Positions 1-12,287 of a DNA stretch of 64,000 bases are shown here, piece by piece. The DNA lies in contig JAKULF010000006.1 of the NCBI GenBank assembly GCA_022661535.1, positions 806,001-870,000 on the forward strand. Reading direction: 5' to 3'. The notes under the pieces were generated by a model. The model was not told the DNA's origin, did no database searches, and saw nothing but the letters and a program-made list of their open reading frames with translations. Position 1 is the first letter of the stretch, and each line of letters starts with the position of its first letter. Made by a program: the position numbers and the translations under genes. This DNA is from Eutypa lata (taxonomy: Eukaryota; Ascomycota; Sordariomycetes; Xylariales; Diatrypaceae).

Positions 1-460
1 GAGACTAGGAGAAGGTAGGGGAGTAAATGTGTTCGGAATCCCTAAGTACAGTTAATCATAGTTACTTATGTACGTAAGTGAAGAGAGAGCAGAAGAGAGA
101 AGAACAACGACGTGAAGCGATTGTTGGGCTTTCAATACCCGATTAATTAACCTTTCCTCTATCATAGCAAGAATAATGTTTTCTGCATGTATCTAACCCG
201 AGACCTTTTCATCATGGATATAACTGTCCGAGTTAGCTCATGGCCGTGATTCTAGAATCTAGATCGAGCTTTGTTCAACGTGAACCCCTTACCCCTATAC
301 ACGTATCGTGACCCCCTGCATGACAGAAGATATGAGAACCGGGCAGTGAAAGGTGTGTACATGACAACAAAACAGTAAAACAGTAAAACAGTTTACATGA
401 CATTCGAATATAGCTCACGCCGTACACAGTAAAGCAGAAAGAACAAGCATCCCTCTCCGC
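1..460. other. Intergenic, window edge
   Basis: No convincing coding region is seen. Short AT-rich stretches and a repeated AAAACAGT unit near 367-391 lie downstream of the stop codon of the leftmost gene, so part of this is probably its 3' untranslated region. Confidence 0.5.
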
Positions 461-3048
461 TCAAGACTTCTCGTGTCTCTTGCCGATCCGCGCCCGAGCA
501 GACTCCAGAGATTCTCCTACAAAGGGCTGTTTCGGTTGACCACCTGGCCTCACTGGTAAGTTTTTGAAGTAAGGCAAGTCTACCAGCCATTCTGCCTCAA
601 CAGCAGTGACAGTCTGAAGATACTGAATGCCTGAATAGGCGAACTTGTCAAACACAACCCACTCATTCTGGCCGTTTACGAGCACGCTGTGTGTGTGGAC
701 ATTGGCATAGATGTTCTGTCGGACCGTCTTGTAGGTCTCCCTCCCGGGAACTTGCATCGCCGAATGATGGACGAAACTTAGCGCTAATGCCTTGCGGATA
801 TTAGTTTCATATTCCGGGTTGCCGGCCTGGGTCGAGTGGACGGGGATATTCATTTCTCCCATCCTGCACATAAGAGCACCTCGGATCTCACTGACAGTCT
901 CTAAAGCGACCTTAGACAGAAAATTATCGGTGCACCATTGTTCGATATCGACCTTGCATTCCCTTCTGGTTATCTGGTATGCATGAAATGCGTTGAGCAA
1001 GGTGAGATGGTCGGACTTTGGGTGGGCCCACCCTTCCCTGGCGAGATCGGCAACGTAGCGGTAGTTATAGGGGCGCACGAATATGGACTTTTGAGTGCTC
1101 AGCAGAGCTGCGATAGATACTATCTCGCAGGAGCAGCTAAGCTTCTCGGCTTCGACGATAGCCAAATACCATACTGGATCCACGGGAAACTTTGCATCCT
1201 TGTTGCGGTTCGACATGTGGTCCAAAGCAAACTCTTCAGCACTTGTGCCTAGTTTAGTAATCTTCGCCTTGTGGTCCAGAAACCCCCTGTGAAACTTATG
1301 TCAGATCTACATACAGACAGATTGGGGATGAAACTTACAGGTGATGAAGGTCTTCTATGGCTGCCAAATACAATTCAATGTCCGGTGGATCAACAAAGCC
1401 AGTGGCTAGAACGTCATTATGGCCATCACAACAGAGTTCGAGAATAATCGAAGAGAGGTCGCTCCTCAAATACATTGGCGTGGTGATCTTGGAAAATGCT
1501 CGATCGAAGGCCGACTTGGTGTATAACCGATAACACACGCTTTGTCCAGTGCAACAGGCTCGTGTCGCTCGCTCATCCGCTATGCCTTGAGATACAGGCG
1601 CAGTCTGAATTATTTCCATTCGTGCTCGCGGATTGTATACCTTCTCATTGACCAGACCCGAGTCAACAATGTAACCAATGCGGATGAAACTCATCGTATC
1701 GGCCATGTTGGTGGTGACTACACACATTCTCTTATTCGACCGTTCTGATACTTTACGTTGTTGGTCGCGGGAAAGAGTAGAGTACAATGGCAATACCTGT
1801 CAAATATTAGCATTCAAACCATATTGCAGAATTAAGAAGAGATCCTACCTCGAGGTTCGTTATTCTCTCCCTAAGTGCAGCACATGTTCGTTCGATTTCA
1901 TTCTCTCCAGTGAGAAAGAAAAGGATGTCACCTTGAGCCTTAGTCTTGTGGATGTGTTCCACACAAGAGATGCCGTCCACAAGATAGGAAGACGTCGGCC
2001 TCTGAAGATAGCGAATATCGGTCCCAAGTAATGGATTAGGAACATGCGAGTCGTAGTTGATCGTGCTCGAAATTGCTGTACGGTGTTGGGGTTTACCGGC
2101 CCAGTGACCTTTCTTCATTCTGTCAGACAATACCTCAGCGTTCTTGTTTGCTAAATCGAGGGCATTGCCCACCACTCTCGTGATGACCTCTTCTTCCCCA
2201 TTCTCAGATACAAATTTGAAAGTAGGGTACTCTGTGACTTTGTCATATTGGTTCTGCGAAGGTATCATCGATAGGAGGATACGGCGGCCATGAGACTGCC
2301 ATATATAGAAGAGGTCGTAATCACCCCAACCCGCACCAATACCATATGGACGCCTGTATTTGTGCAGGTGTCCCCTGGACGTTGCGCTACGCATATCCGT
2401 CAGGATCCATGGCTTTGCGGTAGGGGCTGCCAGGGATGGAGACAAATGTGCATTCCTGTTATCACCAATCAGAGCTCCAGGCTTCCAATCGGAGTTGCTT
2501 CCTGTGGCTTGATATATGGCAACCCCAAGCTGGAAAAACCTAGGTGTATCTTCCCAGGGAGCAGATACATTGTATACATCTTCAACCCTCTCCACTGACC
2601 GTGTATCCCTGAAGTTAAGTCTCATGTCAAGGGGTCTCTGTGGGTGATCCCACACCTTCCAGCCTTCCATTAGCATTCTAGATACCTGTTCCAGTGAAAC
2701 CACAGAATGCCGGTTATCCTTAGCCATGATGATACGAATCGAAGCCGCGACCCTAGAATTTCCGGGACTGGGGTTTGGATACTGCCGCGAATGAAATTTC
2801 TGTTCCCCTCCCCCGTGCTGTCCAACCAATAGCCGACTTGACGTTCCAACTCGGTCGTGTAACTCTGCCCACTTCCCACCATAGTAGGCAAAAATGTGTT
2901 TCCTACAGTCATCAGGATGTAATGTATTGTAGATCCATGCTCTAGGGTAGTTCTCCAGATGAAGAGATTTGAGTTGGCTAGCTAGAGTGATTGAAGTGTC
3001 TGTGGAAACAGCCTTCTCGGACACAGAGGGAGTTTGATGCGTAGACAT
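461..3048 (-). CDS. Chimeric protein with degenerate Prp43/DHX15-like DEAH helicase C-terminal half
   Basis: Model: exons 3048-1849, 1796-1339 and 1286-461, 827 residues, with 52-bp introns that have good donors, acceptors and a GCTAAT branch site. Residues ~340-400 match the start of RecA domain 2 of DEAH/RHA helicases (GDILFFLTGENEIERTC). Exon 2 holds motif V (VVTTNMADT) and motif VI (ERATRACCTG). Exon 3 carries the HA2 and OB-fold regions (LTLLNAFHAY, YETNIRKALALSF, EWVVFDKF), closest to Prp43/DHX15. RecA domain 1 (Walker A, DEAH box) is missing; residues 1 to ~340 are unrelated sequence I do not recognise. Motif VI has lost the usual QRAGRAGR arginines, so ATPase activity is unlikely. A hydrophobic stretch continues in frame upstream (3126-3049) but has no ATG before the in-frame stop, so I start at 3048. 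It could be an expressed chimera or a decaying pseudogene. Confidence 0.62.
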
Positions 3049-4618
3049 TATTATGACAAGGACAATTATGATGACAATAAGGAGGAAAGAAGTGATGACA
3101 AGTCTACTAATTGTTAATTGAGGCAATTGTTGTCAACGTGGCGATAGTGATCGTTGTGAAGGTTGCAGTGGTAGTGACAGTGGTGTAGGTTGTGCAGGTG
3201 GAGATTAAGTAGTTTTTCATGGTAGGTGTTAAGTAGTTCTAGAGGCTAGGCACCCAACTTACTTACATGTAGCCCGTACCTTCCCACAACAACATATATA
3301 GTATAAGGTATGTACGTCATGTATGTAGGTAGTAACTGCCCAGGTGGTTGACTATCAGACCGACTTTAACATGGTGTTGGTACCTAAGGATGTAGGTACC
3401 TAATTGGTCGTATCAAAATTTATTTGAGCTGGGAAACTAATTTCAATTGTTAGAACGGGCATTATTGTGATGATGCTGATTTGATGGTCTGCTTGGGAAA
3501 TCGCCGCATTGGGCATTAATTCATCCACACAAATGACTCTGTAACCCTCTTTCGAGACCTACCAGGTGTGTGTTCCAAGACCCAGGGGAAGTTTCGGGTA
3601 CAGGGTGCTCTACGGTAATATTAGACCTCTGGCAATGGATTTTAGGAATGGTTTGACGGCCCCGTATCCCATCCTGTGAACATGATGCAGCGTAGTACTA
3701 GGAACAATCGTGTTTGAGCACTTATTGGCGCTTACCTTTCCAAAGATTGTTGTCAAGGTTTGGTTTCGAGCTCCTAGCAAGGTTGCTAACATTTCACCAT
3801 GGGGCTTGATCTGGTTCATTATGATGCTGAATGGCGTACTACCTACCTATAAGAGGAGGGGAGATATGATTCCTGAAATTAACGACCCCAAGGGCCTAAA
3901 TTGGATCAGCCCATTGTAAACATAGATCCCAATGGACCTTTTTCTCTGCATAGTAATTCCCTTGAATTGTCAAATGGAGTTTTCTTCAAGTTTCCAATCA
4001 TGATTGTTGTAGTTAATGGAGTTTGTAGTACATCCAATAGATAATTCTTACCATTCGTTATATTGTTACCAATACTTAGTCACATCGAGTCAGATATACG
4101 TCACTGGTTTCCAAGTGTACCTAACAGGAATAAGAAACGTACAGGTCGGTAAGTATCATCATAATTTATGTCTTGATATCCTCTAATACCCTGATGCTCT
4201 ATGCCAAATCCATTACGTTAACTTTGTACCTAAATATGTACCAGGCAACGTCTCGTCTTCATACTTGAGTATATTCTGCGCCATTATGTCTCCTCTAGTT
4301 GTTCTAGTTGTAGTCGAAAGCTGTCACAAGCATTCAATGTGCCTGTAAGCCTTGCATGAAGTCGATCAGACAGAGAACAGTAGACCACGCACACATCCGA
4401 TCGGTATATTCATAGAGATATAGGGTGGATCGGTAATTTTAGCTAAGTAGATGGAGCAAATGAACGGCACTAGTGTCATGGCCGATGACTCCGCCGGTGA
4501 ATTTACTCAGCTGAAATGGCGCTGATTCTTAAGTTATATTGAACCAATGTGCAGCATTATGTCGTCGACAAGCTACCTAGTCAACTAATTCACGACAAGT
4601 TGCATCAGACATGTGCAT
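3049..4618. other. Intergenic region
   Basis: No supported gene. It separates two divergently transcribed genes and should hold both promoters. It contains many TACCTAC/TACATG-type short motifs and an in-frame hydrophobic-coding stretch at 3049-3126 that lacks a start codon. Confidence 0.5.
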
Positions 4619-5353
4619 ATGGCAATGGCGAAATTGACACCTGACCAGAGGAACATCACAACGGAGTCTGTACGCAAACCAAGCCCCAAACAGCGCCAAA
4701 TCCGCGCCTTGTACGACGAGGAAACCATCACCGTCTATCAAGCATATAACAGCGAAATCGCTTCCGCCGCCGTCGAGCACCAGAAGCTATGCGCCTCTCC
4801 ACACTTCCGACTCGCGCGCATGACATGGATCAAGCCCAGCTGGTGCTGGATGATGTACCGGGCGGGCTACTCGTACAAAGACAAGAACCAAGAGCGGATA
4901 TTGGCACTTAAGATGAGGCACGAGCACTTCGTTGAGCTCCTGGAGAAGGCGACCTTGACTACCGAGCCCGGACCGGCTGCCGCTGCTGCCGCCGCTGCCG
5001 GTGGTCTTGGAGAGGCCGAAAATCTTGCTAGCGCCCCTTCCGCCAAGGCGAGAAGATCTTCGAACGTGAAGGTGCAATGGGACCCTGAACGCACGCCTCG
5101 ACTAGGCAAACTAGGCTATCGCAGCATCCAGATCGGAATCCCTAGCTCGCTAGCGGCGGTCTGGGCAGATGATTGGATTGCTGGCGTCGAAGACGTGACT
5201 GAGAAGGCTCGCGCGCTGGAAAAGGAGGTGCGGGAAAATGCGGATATAACAGACGAGGACTTGGTGAAGAAGGGTCTTGTACCCGTGGAGAGGGAATATG
5301 TAGTCCCATCTCGAGTACAAAATATCATTGGGATGGTTGAAGGGGAAACTTAA
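4619..5353 (+). CDS. DUF4291 domain protein
   Basis: A single-exon gene of 244 residues. The start is taken at the ATG at 4619 (MAMAKL); a second ATG lies two codons on. Family hallmarks run in order: RQIRALYDEETITVYQAYN near the N-terminus, RMTWIKPSWCWMMYRAGYS, VQWDPERTP and YRSIQIGI, then WIAGVEDVTEKAR. The whole domain is present at the usual length of about 200-240 residues. The family is found in bacteria and eukaryotes and has no established biochemical function. An alanine run with glycine interrupts the middle (residues ~120-132), probably a surface linker. It lies head to head with the helicase-like gene, with a 1.6 kb spacer. Confidence 0.85.
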   Translation: MAMAKLTPDQRNITTESVRKPSPKQRQIRALYDEETITVYQAYNSEIASAAVEHQKLCASPHFRLARMTWIKPSWCWMMYRAGYSYKDKNQERILALKMRHEHFVELLEKATLTTEPGPAAAAAAAAGGLGEAENLASAPSAKARRSSNVKVQWDPERTPRLGKLGYRSIQIGIPSSLAAVWADDWIAGVEDVTEKARALEKEVRENADITDEDLVKKGLVPVEREYVVPSRVQNIIGMVEGET

Positions 5354-5868
5354 TAATTCCGCGATACTCCGATGAGTGGATTATATAGGTCGGGTCATTC
5401 TCAGGGGTGCTAAGCAGAGGCCAGGCACACACCCATTCTTCGGCAAAACTTCCAGGCTGGGGGCGTTAACGAAAATATTGTTTCAAATTGACACGTGCAC
5501 TACCCAGCTTCATTGATGGCGTTACATTTTATCTTGACGCATGTGTAGTATCTATGCAGCTTCGTATTAGGTAGATCGCCAAGATGGCGATGTTCGCATA
5601 CACAATTTGGGGGGGAAATGGCGCCATCGATAGATAACAGCGCAAATACAACACTAGTGAGATGATGCGACAATGAGGTTACCTTTATAAAGCGATAGAT
5701 CCAGGTTCAAAAATTTTATAGCATGCAGAAAGGTCCAGATCAATCTTTTATTCTTTGCAGCGTACAGCTCGTGGGAGCTTTGATAGTCTCTTCTACGTCC
5801 AACGCATGTCGTTAGGAGATCCAAATTGTTATATTGTACTATTATAGTTTCACACTTCGCAAAAGGCC
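5354..5868. other. Intergenic region, probable permease promoter
   Basis: No gene is supported. Both flanking genes are on the + strand, so this should hold the 3' end of the DUF4291 gene and the promoter of the MFS gene. A short G run occurs near 5609. Confidence 0.4.
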
Positions 5869-7873
5869 ATGCAGGTTGTCCAAACAAAGGAGGGGTCCTA
5901 CGACTCGAAGAATGCGGACGGATCCCCGCCGACAGGCACTGACCGCGGGTCATCTGAGGAGGAGGGGGTGGATGAAAACTACGGCTCTTCCAATAACCAC
6001 ATCTTCTCAGACCCCCTGGTAGCCGATCGCTGGCGTCGCATCTACGATGCGGCCAAGTACGAGAACCGCCATAGGTTTGACCCGAGCTACACGTGGACTT
6101 CGCAAGAAGAGCAGAAGCTGGTGCGGAAGATCGACTGGAGAATCATGGTCTGGGCCTGGATCATGTTCTGCGCAATGGATCTCCATCGGCGCAATATCAA
6201 CAGAGCCATCTCGGATAACATGCTGGAAGAGATTGGTAAGTCCCCTACGAAAAACTTTCCTGACATTTAGAGCACGTATTGACTCAATCGTAGGTATGAA
6301 CACCAACGACTTCAACACCGGACAGACAATCTTTCTGCTCACGTTCCTTGCTGCGGAGCTTCCGAGTGGACTTATCAGCAAGAAGGTCGGTGCCGACCGA
6401 TGGATTCCTACCATCATAGTCGCTTGGTCCATCGTGGCGGGATCTCAAGCCTTCGTCAAGGGGAGGTCGGGGTACTTCGTCATCAAAGCTCTTCTAGGAC
6501 TGTTGATGGGTGGATTCATACCGGATATCGTTCTATGGCTCACTTATTTTTATAAGAGCACTGAGCTTCCAACCCGCCTCGCGTTCTTCTGGACAGCTCT
6601 CAGTACAGTCAACATCGTAGGATCGTTGCTGGCGGCAGGCATTTTACAGATGAGAGGTTTAAGGGGGTGGAGTGGATGGCAATGGTGAGTAAACTTTATA
6701 TGCGTCCATACACATCCATGACAAGAACTCACCTATTAGGCACATACACCTATTTGGATGGATTCGGAGGCCTGTGAATCTCCTATCTGAACATGAGCTT
6801 ACTGTATTTTTCAAAGGTTGTTTCTCATCGAGGGTTGTATCTCGCTTGTGGTTGGTATTTTCTCTTGGGTCCTTATGCCTCCTGGTCCATGTCAGACCCG
6901 CCATTGGTTTCGTGGGAAGAATGGCTGGTTTACGGAGCGGGAAGAATCCATCATGGTCAACCGTCTGCTCCGTGATGACCCTAGCAAAGGAGACATGAAC
7001 AACAGACAGGCCGTTACTCTCGCATTGCTCTGGAAGGTGCTACAAGAGTGGGAGATGGTAAGTAATTTTCAGAGTTCTTTTCTTCCGTTTCTGGTTAGCT
7101 TCGCTGCTTGAAAGTACAGAAAGGGGCATTTTCGGGAGTTATACCCTCTAAACAGCCCTTAAAATGCTTTAAAATACCTATAAAGAAGTAATTGCTAACT
7201 CTGGATGTTGCAGTGGCCCTTGTATCTCATTGGTCTGTTTGCGTATATCCCCCCTTCCCCGATCAACACGTACCTGTCGTATATCCTTCGGCAGATGGGA
7301 TTCTCGGTGTTCCACGCGAATTTGCTTGCGATACCATCACAGTTCCTATTTGCGGTGAACCTCCTCATTATCACCTGGGTATCCAAAAAGTTCAAGGAAC
7401 GAGCTATCATATCCTCGATATCCAACATCTGGATATTCCCGTGGATCCTCGCCCTGGTAATCCTGCCCTCTAAAACAAATCCTTGGATACGGTATGCTAT
7501 GCTCACCGGTTTGCTGTCCTACCCATACTGTCATGCCATCCTGGTTGGCTGGAACGCCAAGAACAGCAACGCGGTTCGAACTCGCGCGGTTTCGGCGGCG
7601 TTGTACAACATGTTCGTGCAAGCCGGGAACATCGCAGGCTCGAACATATATCGCGATGGGGACAAGCCGCTCTATAGTAAAGGGAACAAAGCCTTGCTAG
7701 CCATCACGTCGTTCAACATCGTCCTGTTTTATTTTGTCAAGGCATTTTATCTTTGGCGGAACAAAGTGCGCGACGAAAAATGGAACGCGATGACGACAGA
7801 GGAGCAAGAAGAGTACGTTCTGAGTACCAAAGATGAGGGTCTAAAGAGGCTGGACTTCCGCTTTGCACATTAA
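5869..7873 (+). CDS. MFS permease, ACS family (Seo1/Dal5-like)
   Basis: Four exons (5869-6235, 6294-6684, 6817-7057, 7214-7873) give 552 residues. After a polar N-terminal tail of ~80 residues come the family blocks CAMDLHRRNINRAISDNML and GMNTNDFNTGQTIF, then LPSGLISKKVGADRWIPT, FTEREESIMVNRLLRDD and AYIPPSPINTYLSYILR. About 12 membrane helices can be traced. This pattern is typical of fungal anion:cation symporters related to yeast Seo1, Liz1 and Dal5, which import organic acids, vitamins or allantoate-type compounds at the plasma membrane. The substrate cannot be read from sequence. Introns are 58, 132 and 156 bp. It is far (24 kb) from the PKS and on the other strand, so I do not link them. 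Confidence 0.88.
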
Positions 7874-8400
7874 ATGTCAACACTGAGAAGATCTAAAAGG
7901 ACTACGAGCAGGGTTGTACCAACCATGTACTTACTATCTAGCCCCTACTTCTATCATGTAGCGGGGTTTAACATCATTTGATTCAGTTTCCTATTAATAC
8001 AAGGATGCTTGAAATCCTATACTTTGAACCATGACTGGCTATGATGGGAAACTAATCTATATGGACTAATTCGGTTTCTTGTTTTCGATTGTCTGTGATA
8101 ATATCTGCTATCTAGCCTTAGAATATGCTTCGATATGATTATACATAACAACCCATATCAATCTAGGGAAAATAAGCGATGAACTAGTAAGAATGACAGA
8201 TTACATTATATTACTTTTACGCCTAGTCCCTGCTTATTGCTATAGCCCATCTATTCCCATATACGAATCCATCGATCCGCATGGCCCAGGCTTGACTCCC
8301 CTCATATATGTGTATACCCATCCGAGCCGAACCCACGTCCCTCCTCATCATACAAAGCTTACAAACCAATGCCAGCTATTCCCCAAAAATCTCAACCAGC
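7874..8400. other. Convergent intergenic region
   Basis: It lies between two convergent genes and is moderately AT-rich. It should contain both 3' untranslated regions. No other structure is seen. Confidence 0.4.
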
Positions 8401-9473
8401 CTAGGTGGTGGTGGTGAGCACAGGCGCATTCGCCTCCAGCGCACCCATGAGCGCCGCCGCGCTATCGGCCAGCCTCCTCGCCTCACCGTCGGAGTCTTCG
8501 CTCGTGGCCAGCCGGACGAACCCAGCCTTCCAGAACTGCCAGCGCTGGAGGCTGTTCCCCTTCTCGCCCTCGTACAGGAGGCCGTGGTCGGTGACCTCGA
8601 AGTCGCCGGGGCTGATCAGCCCCGGCACCTGGACGAAGCGGAACAGCGCCTGACCGGCCTGGAGGATCCACTGCGCCGCGGCCGCGGCGTCCGCGTCTGC
8701 CGACTGCGTCGTCGTCGACTCCTCGAAGGCGTCGCGCATCACCCAGAGCCCGAACAGGCACAGCTCGAACTTCCCGAACGACGCGAGCAGCGCGATGTAC
8801 GCGTGCTGGCTGATCCAGGCGCGGACGTGTTTGGACTTGAATGGGGCGTCCGCGTCGTACGGCTCTTTATAAGAATTTGTGAGCTTCACTGGCGCAATTT
8901 TGTTTGTTGGAATGGATCAGGTTAGAAAGGGGTCTACTCACGTCCCGCGTAGTCTCGTAATACCGACTGGAGGGCCGCATACCCTTCGTTGTAGTTAAAG
9001 GGGGTCTGTTTGAATGCCATTAGCCTCTCACCAGGTCATAAAAATAGGAATAGCAAATTTACCTGCTCGGTAGGAATTCTAGTGGATCTATTCGTATCTA
9101 ATAGACACAGCGTGATTCGCACTAATTTGATCATTGAGGGATGGTTGTACGGGATTTGCCAGGCGATTTCGAGGAACACCTCCATGATGGACGACAGCTC
9201 ATCCGAACCGTCCGGCCCGGTTGCGAGGGGCAGCAAGCTCGCCAAGGCGCCCGCTGCATCTTCGGCGGAGACGGTGCTTTCCGGCTGCAATGTCTTGTTC
9301 AAGATCCGGAATACCCTCTTATTGCTGTACTTATTCGGCCCTGGTTTGGATTTAGCAGTGGAAGTCAGCCTCGACAGGAATGCGCTGACGCGACCCGACT
9401 TCGTCGGCGAGTCGAATATGCTGTCCTCCTCGGGCTCGAAGTCCTTGTGCAATTCGAGCGGCGGTGCTGTCAT
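8401..9473 (-). CDS. DUF3632 domain protein
   Basis: Three exons (9473-9063, 9005-8942, 8888-8401) encode 320 residues. Intron 1 is 57 bp and intron 2 is 53 bp, with GTAAAT and GTGAGT donors and CAG acceptors. The C-terminal half, all helical, has an ISQHAYIALLASFG segment and the block LQRWQFWKAGF, which fit the fungal DUF3632 family. The middle has EVFLEIAWQIPYNHPSM, also typical. Family function is unknown and the protein is probably soluble and intracellular. The last ~150 residues are encoded in strikingly GC-rich DNA (8400-8830) with an alanine run, unlike the flanks. The gene is convergent with the permease. Confidence 0.68.
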
Positions 9474-12287
9474 GGTGGATTAGTTGGTTGGTTAGCCAGT
9501 TGGCGGGGCTATTCGATATTATGAAATGAGTTCGGATGATATAGGAGGGATCCCCTGTTCCACAGGCGGCGCGCCGCATGTTTGTACTTGAAAAGTTCGC
9601 GGAGGAAAGTGGGCTGATGCGTTCGTTCGCAGGTCGTTAGGCGGGCGGCGGATTGCGCCCTGGCGCCTTAGGGGGCTGACGCGCCTTGGAGCACCGATCA
9701 GCAAAGATACGGCGATCCGCGCTTGGCACTTCATCCTTCCTGAAGCGTTGCGCTACTTTCGGGTAACTGCGACGAAGTATCGTATATACATACAAGTATG
9801 ACGACTTACCCGAGGATATAGGATATTGCCTATAGCGTCTATGTAGAAAGCAATTCGATTAAAATGAGCTGAATACCTAGGTACCTATTTAGCTTATATG
9901 CTGTAATTATCCAAACATTGTTCCAAAACTCATTCACTCATATCAATACATTGAGAATGCTCCAATTGATATAAATGGTGCCTTAAGAAATCAATGAGAA
10001 AAATTGAATATGCAATCTAAGGAGCTATACGTGAAGTAGTTAAGGTTGAGTCTTGAGTATTTAGTCACCATGTCATTATAGGGGTTGACAAAGTGTGGTC
10101 TTATATTCAACATCTTCGGCCCTGGTGGACCGTCCTGCATTATTCACGAAGATTTACGACCTTGAATATCTTCACAAATATCCTATTGATTAGTTTACCA
10201 AGAAGAGCAACACAATCCATGGCCTTTTTATTATCTATTAAACAAAATTATATGTCAGATTAGAGCGAGGACCTACTATAGCAATACTTCTTAAGACACA
10301 ATACCCATTTTAAAAAAATACATTTCGAGATTTTCCCAGAGCGTGCCATATTCCCCTATACTTGTAGGGACGGGGTGGCTAACCTTGAAGGAGTTCATTC
10401 GAGTGGTATATTCAATCTGTGCTCTATTTTCCCGGTCTTCTTTATACATATCTAACCACCATAATGCGTACCGAGAGTGTCAGACCAACCCCAGCCTCGT
10501 ACCACTATGTTAGAGTCCGTACAAGCCGCGAAGGAGCCTATCATTTTCTTTCAAGGTCAGAATTCGAATAGACTGGAGTATGTGCTGTATGTGGTAGACT
10601 AGAAAGTAGCTAGGGCCGAAAATACAACTCCGCTCCGTCAAGTTAAGACACACGACCATATCAAGATGTTTCCGCTGATTTTCCTCTGAACGTGTGTCAC
10701 CTTGTCGACTCCGCTGGAATCTCCCGGGATAATACAATGCTGCGAAAATAAGAAGAAAGCCAAAATACTTCTAACTTTGTCCGCCCTTCACGAATAGTTC
10801 ACGACTGATGCCCTGCAAGCTACTTCTCTCGTATTATCCAGTAGATTGTAGATAGTCATATATTCGGTTTATGTCTCTAGCTCACCCAGTAAATAAACAT
10901 CCCACTAATAGGAATAGACTCACTATAGTGACACGGGTCCATCAATTTGCAAATAATTCTAGCGGCGCGGATGCTGCTTCGTTTTAACCCAGCCGTAGCT
11001 TTCCCCTTTTGTTCACGCACTCTTATATCAACTTAAATTCGTTCATCGTAGGACACGGCTCTAACCTTAATAAGTATGCCCTACTGCCATTTTCGCACAA
11101 TAAATCCGTTATCCGTAACTATACGTGATGGCCATTCAAGTGGTCTCATCATTTATATCTTTTTAGTATAATAATTGTATTAACCCTTCGAATTAAGGTT
11201 CTATTTAACTAATAATTTTCTTTAGTCCTAAGGTTTGCGAAGTTCCTTTGTCTGCTTTGTACGACCTATAAACTCGGTCATTAGTCATATACAAAATGAA
11301 GACATTTATTTGTAATTTTCGGTTACCCTCCTAGCCGCTGATAATAATAGTTGCTGGTTTTTATTAATGTATTCTTGTAATCGCCGTATGACCTGCAAGT
11401 GTTGGTACCTATGTTTGTTGTCTTTGCAGATAACCTGCAGCCAACAACACTTAGCCTTATTCCCCGTGTGACATTTAGTCTATTCAGTGAAAAGGGGTAT
11501 TTCTTCATTCACAGCTTATATGCCCTATTTATAGTAGTTAAAGCATCATATACATGCAGGGCGACAAACATATAGATAACTTGTGCATTTAAGACCATTG
11601 CCAAGTAGTAATTGCTGACGTATCTTTTGCCGACTCCAATCTTCTGCAAGTTCAATTACTCCATGAAGGCACAAGATCAACAAGAGTTCCTTGGAGTCAC
11701 ATTGGTTAGCAATGTATTCAGCCCGCGCTGCGGAGACGTAGACATGGGGCGCGGCATTACCTATGAGGCTAGCGGATTGCAGGCCAGACTTAATATCTGC
11801 GTACTATAGTCCAAGTTAGCCAATGAAAAAGTGCCGGGACGCTGTTGGCTTGTTCGTGCGGCCCGAGGCGATACTAGGCAGACAAGTCCTACCAGCCAGT
11901 CCAATAAGATCAGGTATGCAACAGCGCCCCCTGCCAGCCACCCCGCCAGCATGCTGCAGATGTCCATTTCGTGATCCGCTCGAAGATCGTTCAGCTTGCT
12001 AGAGGGAGGCCTTGAATTACCCTACGTTCCCGTTGCTTTGGCTCACACAGACTTAATTGTATTGAGTTTGGTGCATATTTCCTTAATATAGTCAGGCTGG
12101 CTGGCAAGTTACTCCACGACTTCCACGGGATAAACACCACTTGGTATACACCACCCTATGCAACGCATCAAAATCCTACAACATACCAAATATAAAGCGC
12201 CGGTGCATCATAAGCAACGCGACGCACACGTGGAATAAATTGCGTTGCTTTCAAGCCTGTATATGGTTCAGTGAATTCGAAGGAGCC
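9474..12287. other. Long gene-poor region
   Basis: About 2.8 kb without a supported gene. The part from 9800 to 11600 is AT-rich with frequent stops in all frames. A palindromic motif of the TACCTAGGTACCTA type occurs near 9877. I see no tRNA, transposon ends or tandem arrays. Confidence 0.45.

Noticed and set aside
3049..3126. Membrane anchor at the N-terminus of the helicase-like protein
   Set aside because: The hydrophobic stretch is in frame, but the frame opens after a TGA with only a TTG available; the first ATG is downstream of it at 3048.
5869..7873. MFS gene as the PKS exporter
   Set aside because: It belongs to an uptake-type family, lies 24 kb away on the other strand and is separated by unrelated genes.
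8308..8925. Long + strand frame opposite the DUF3632 gene
   Set aside because: It is Arg/Pro-rich antisense of a GC-rich exon; the minus strand carries the spliced, family-matching protein.
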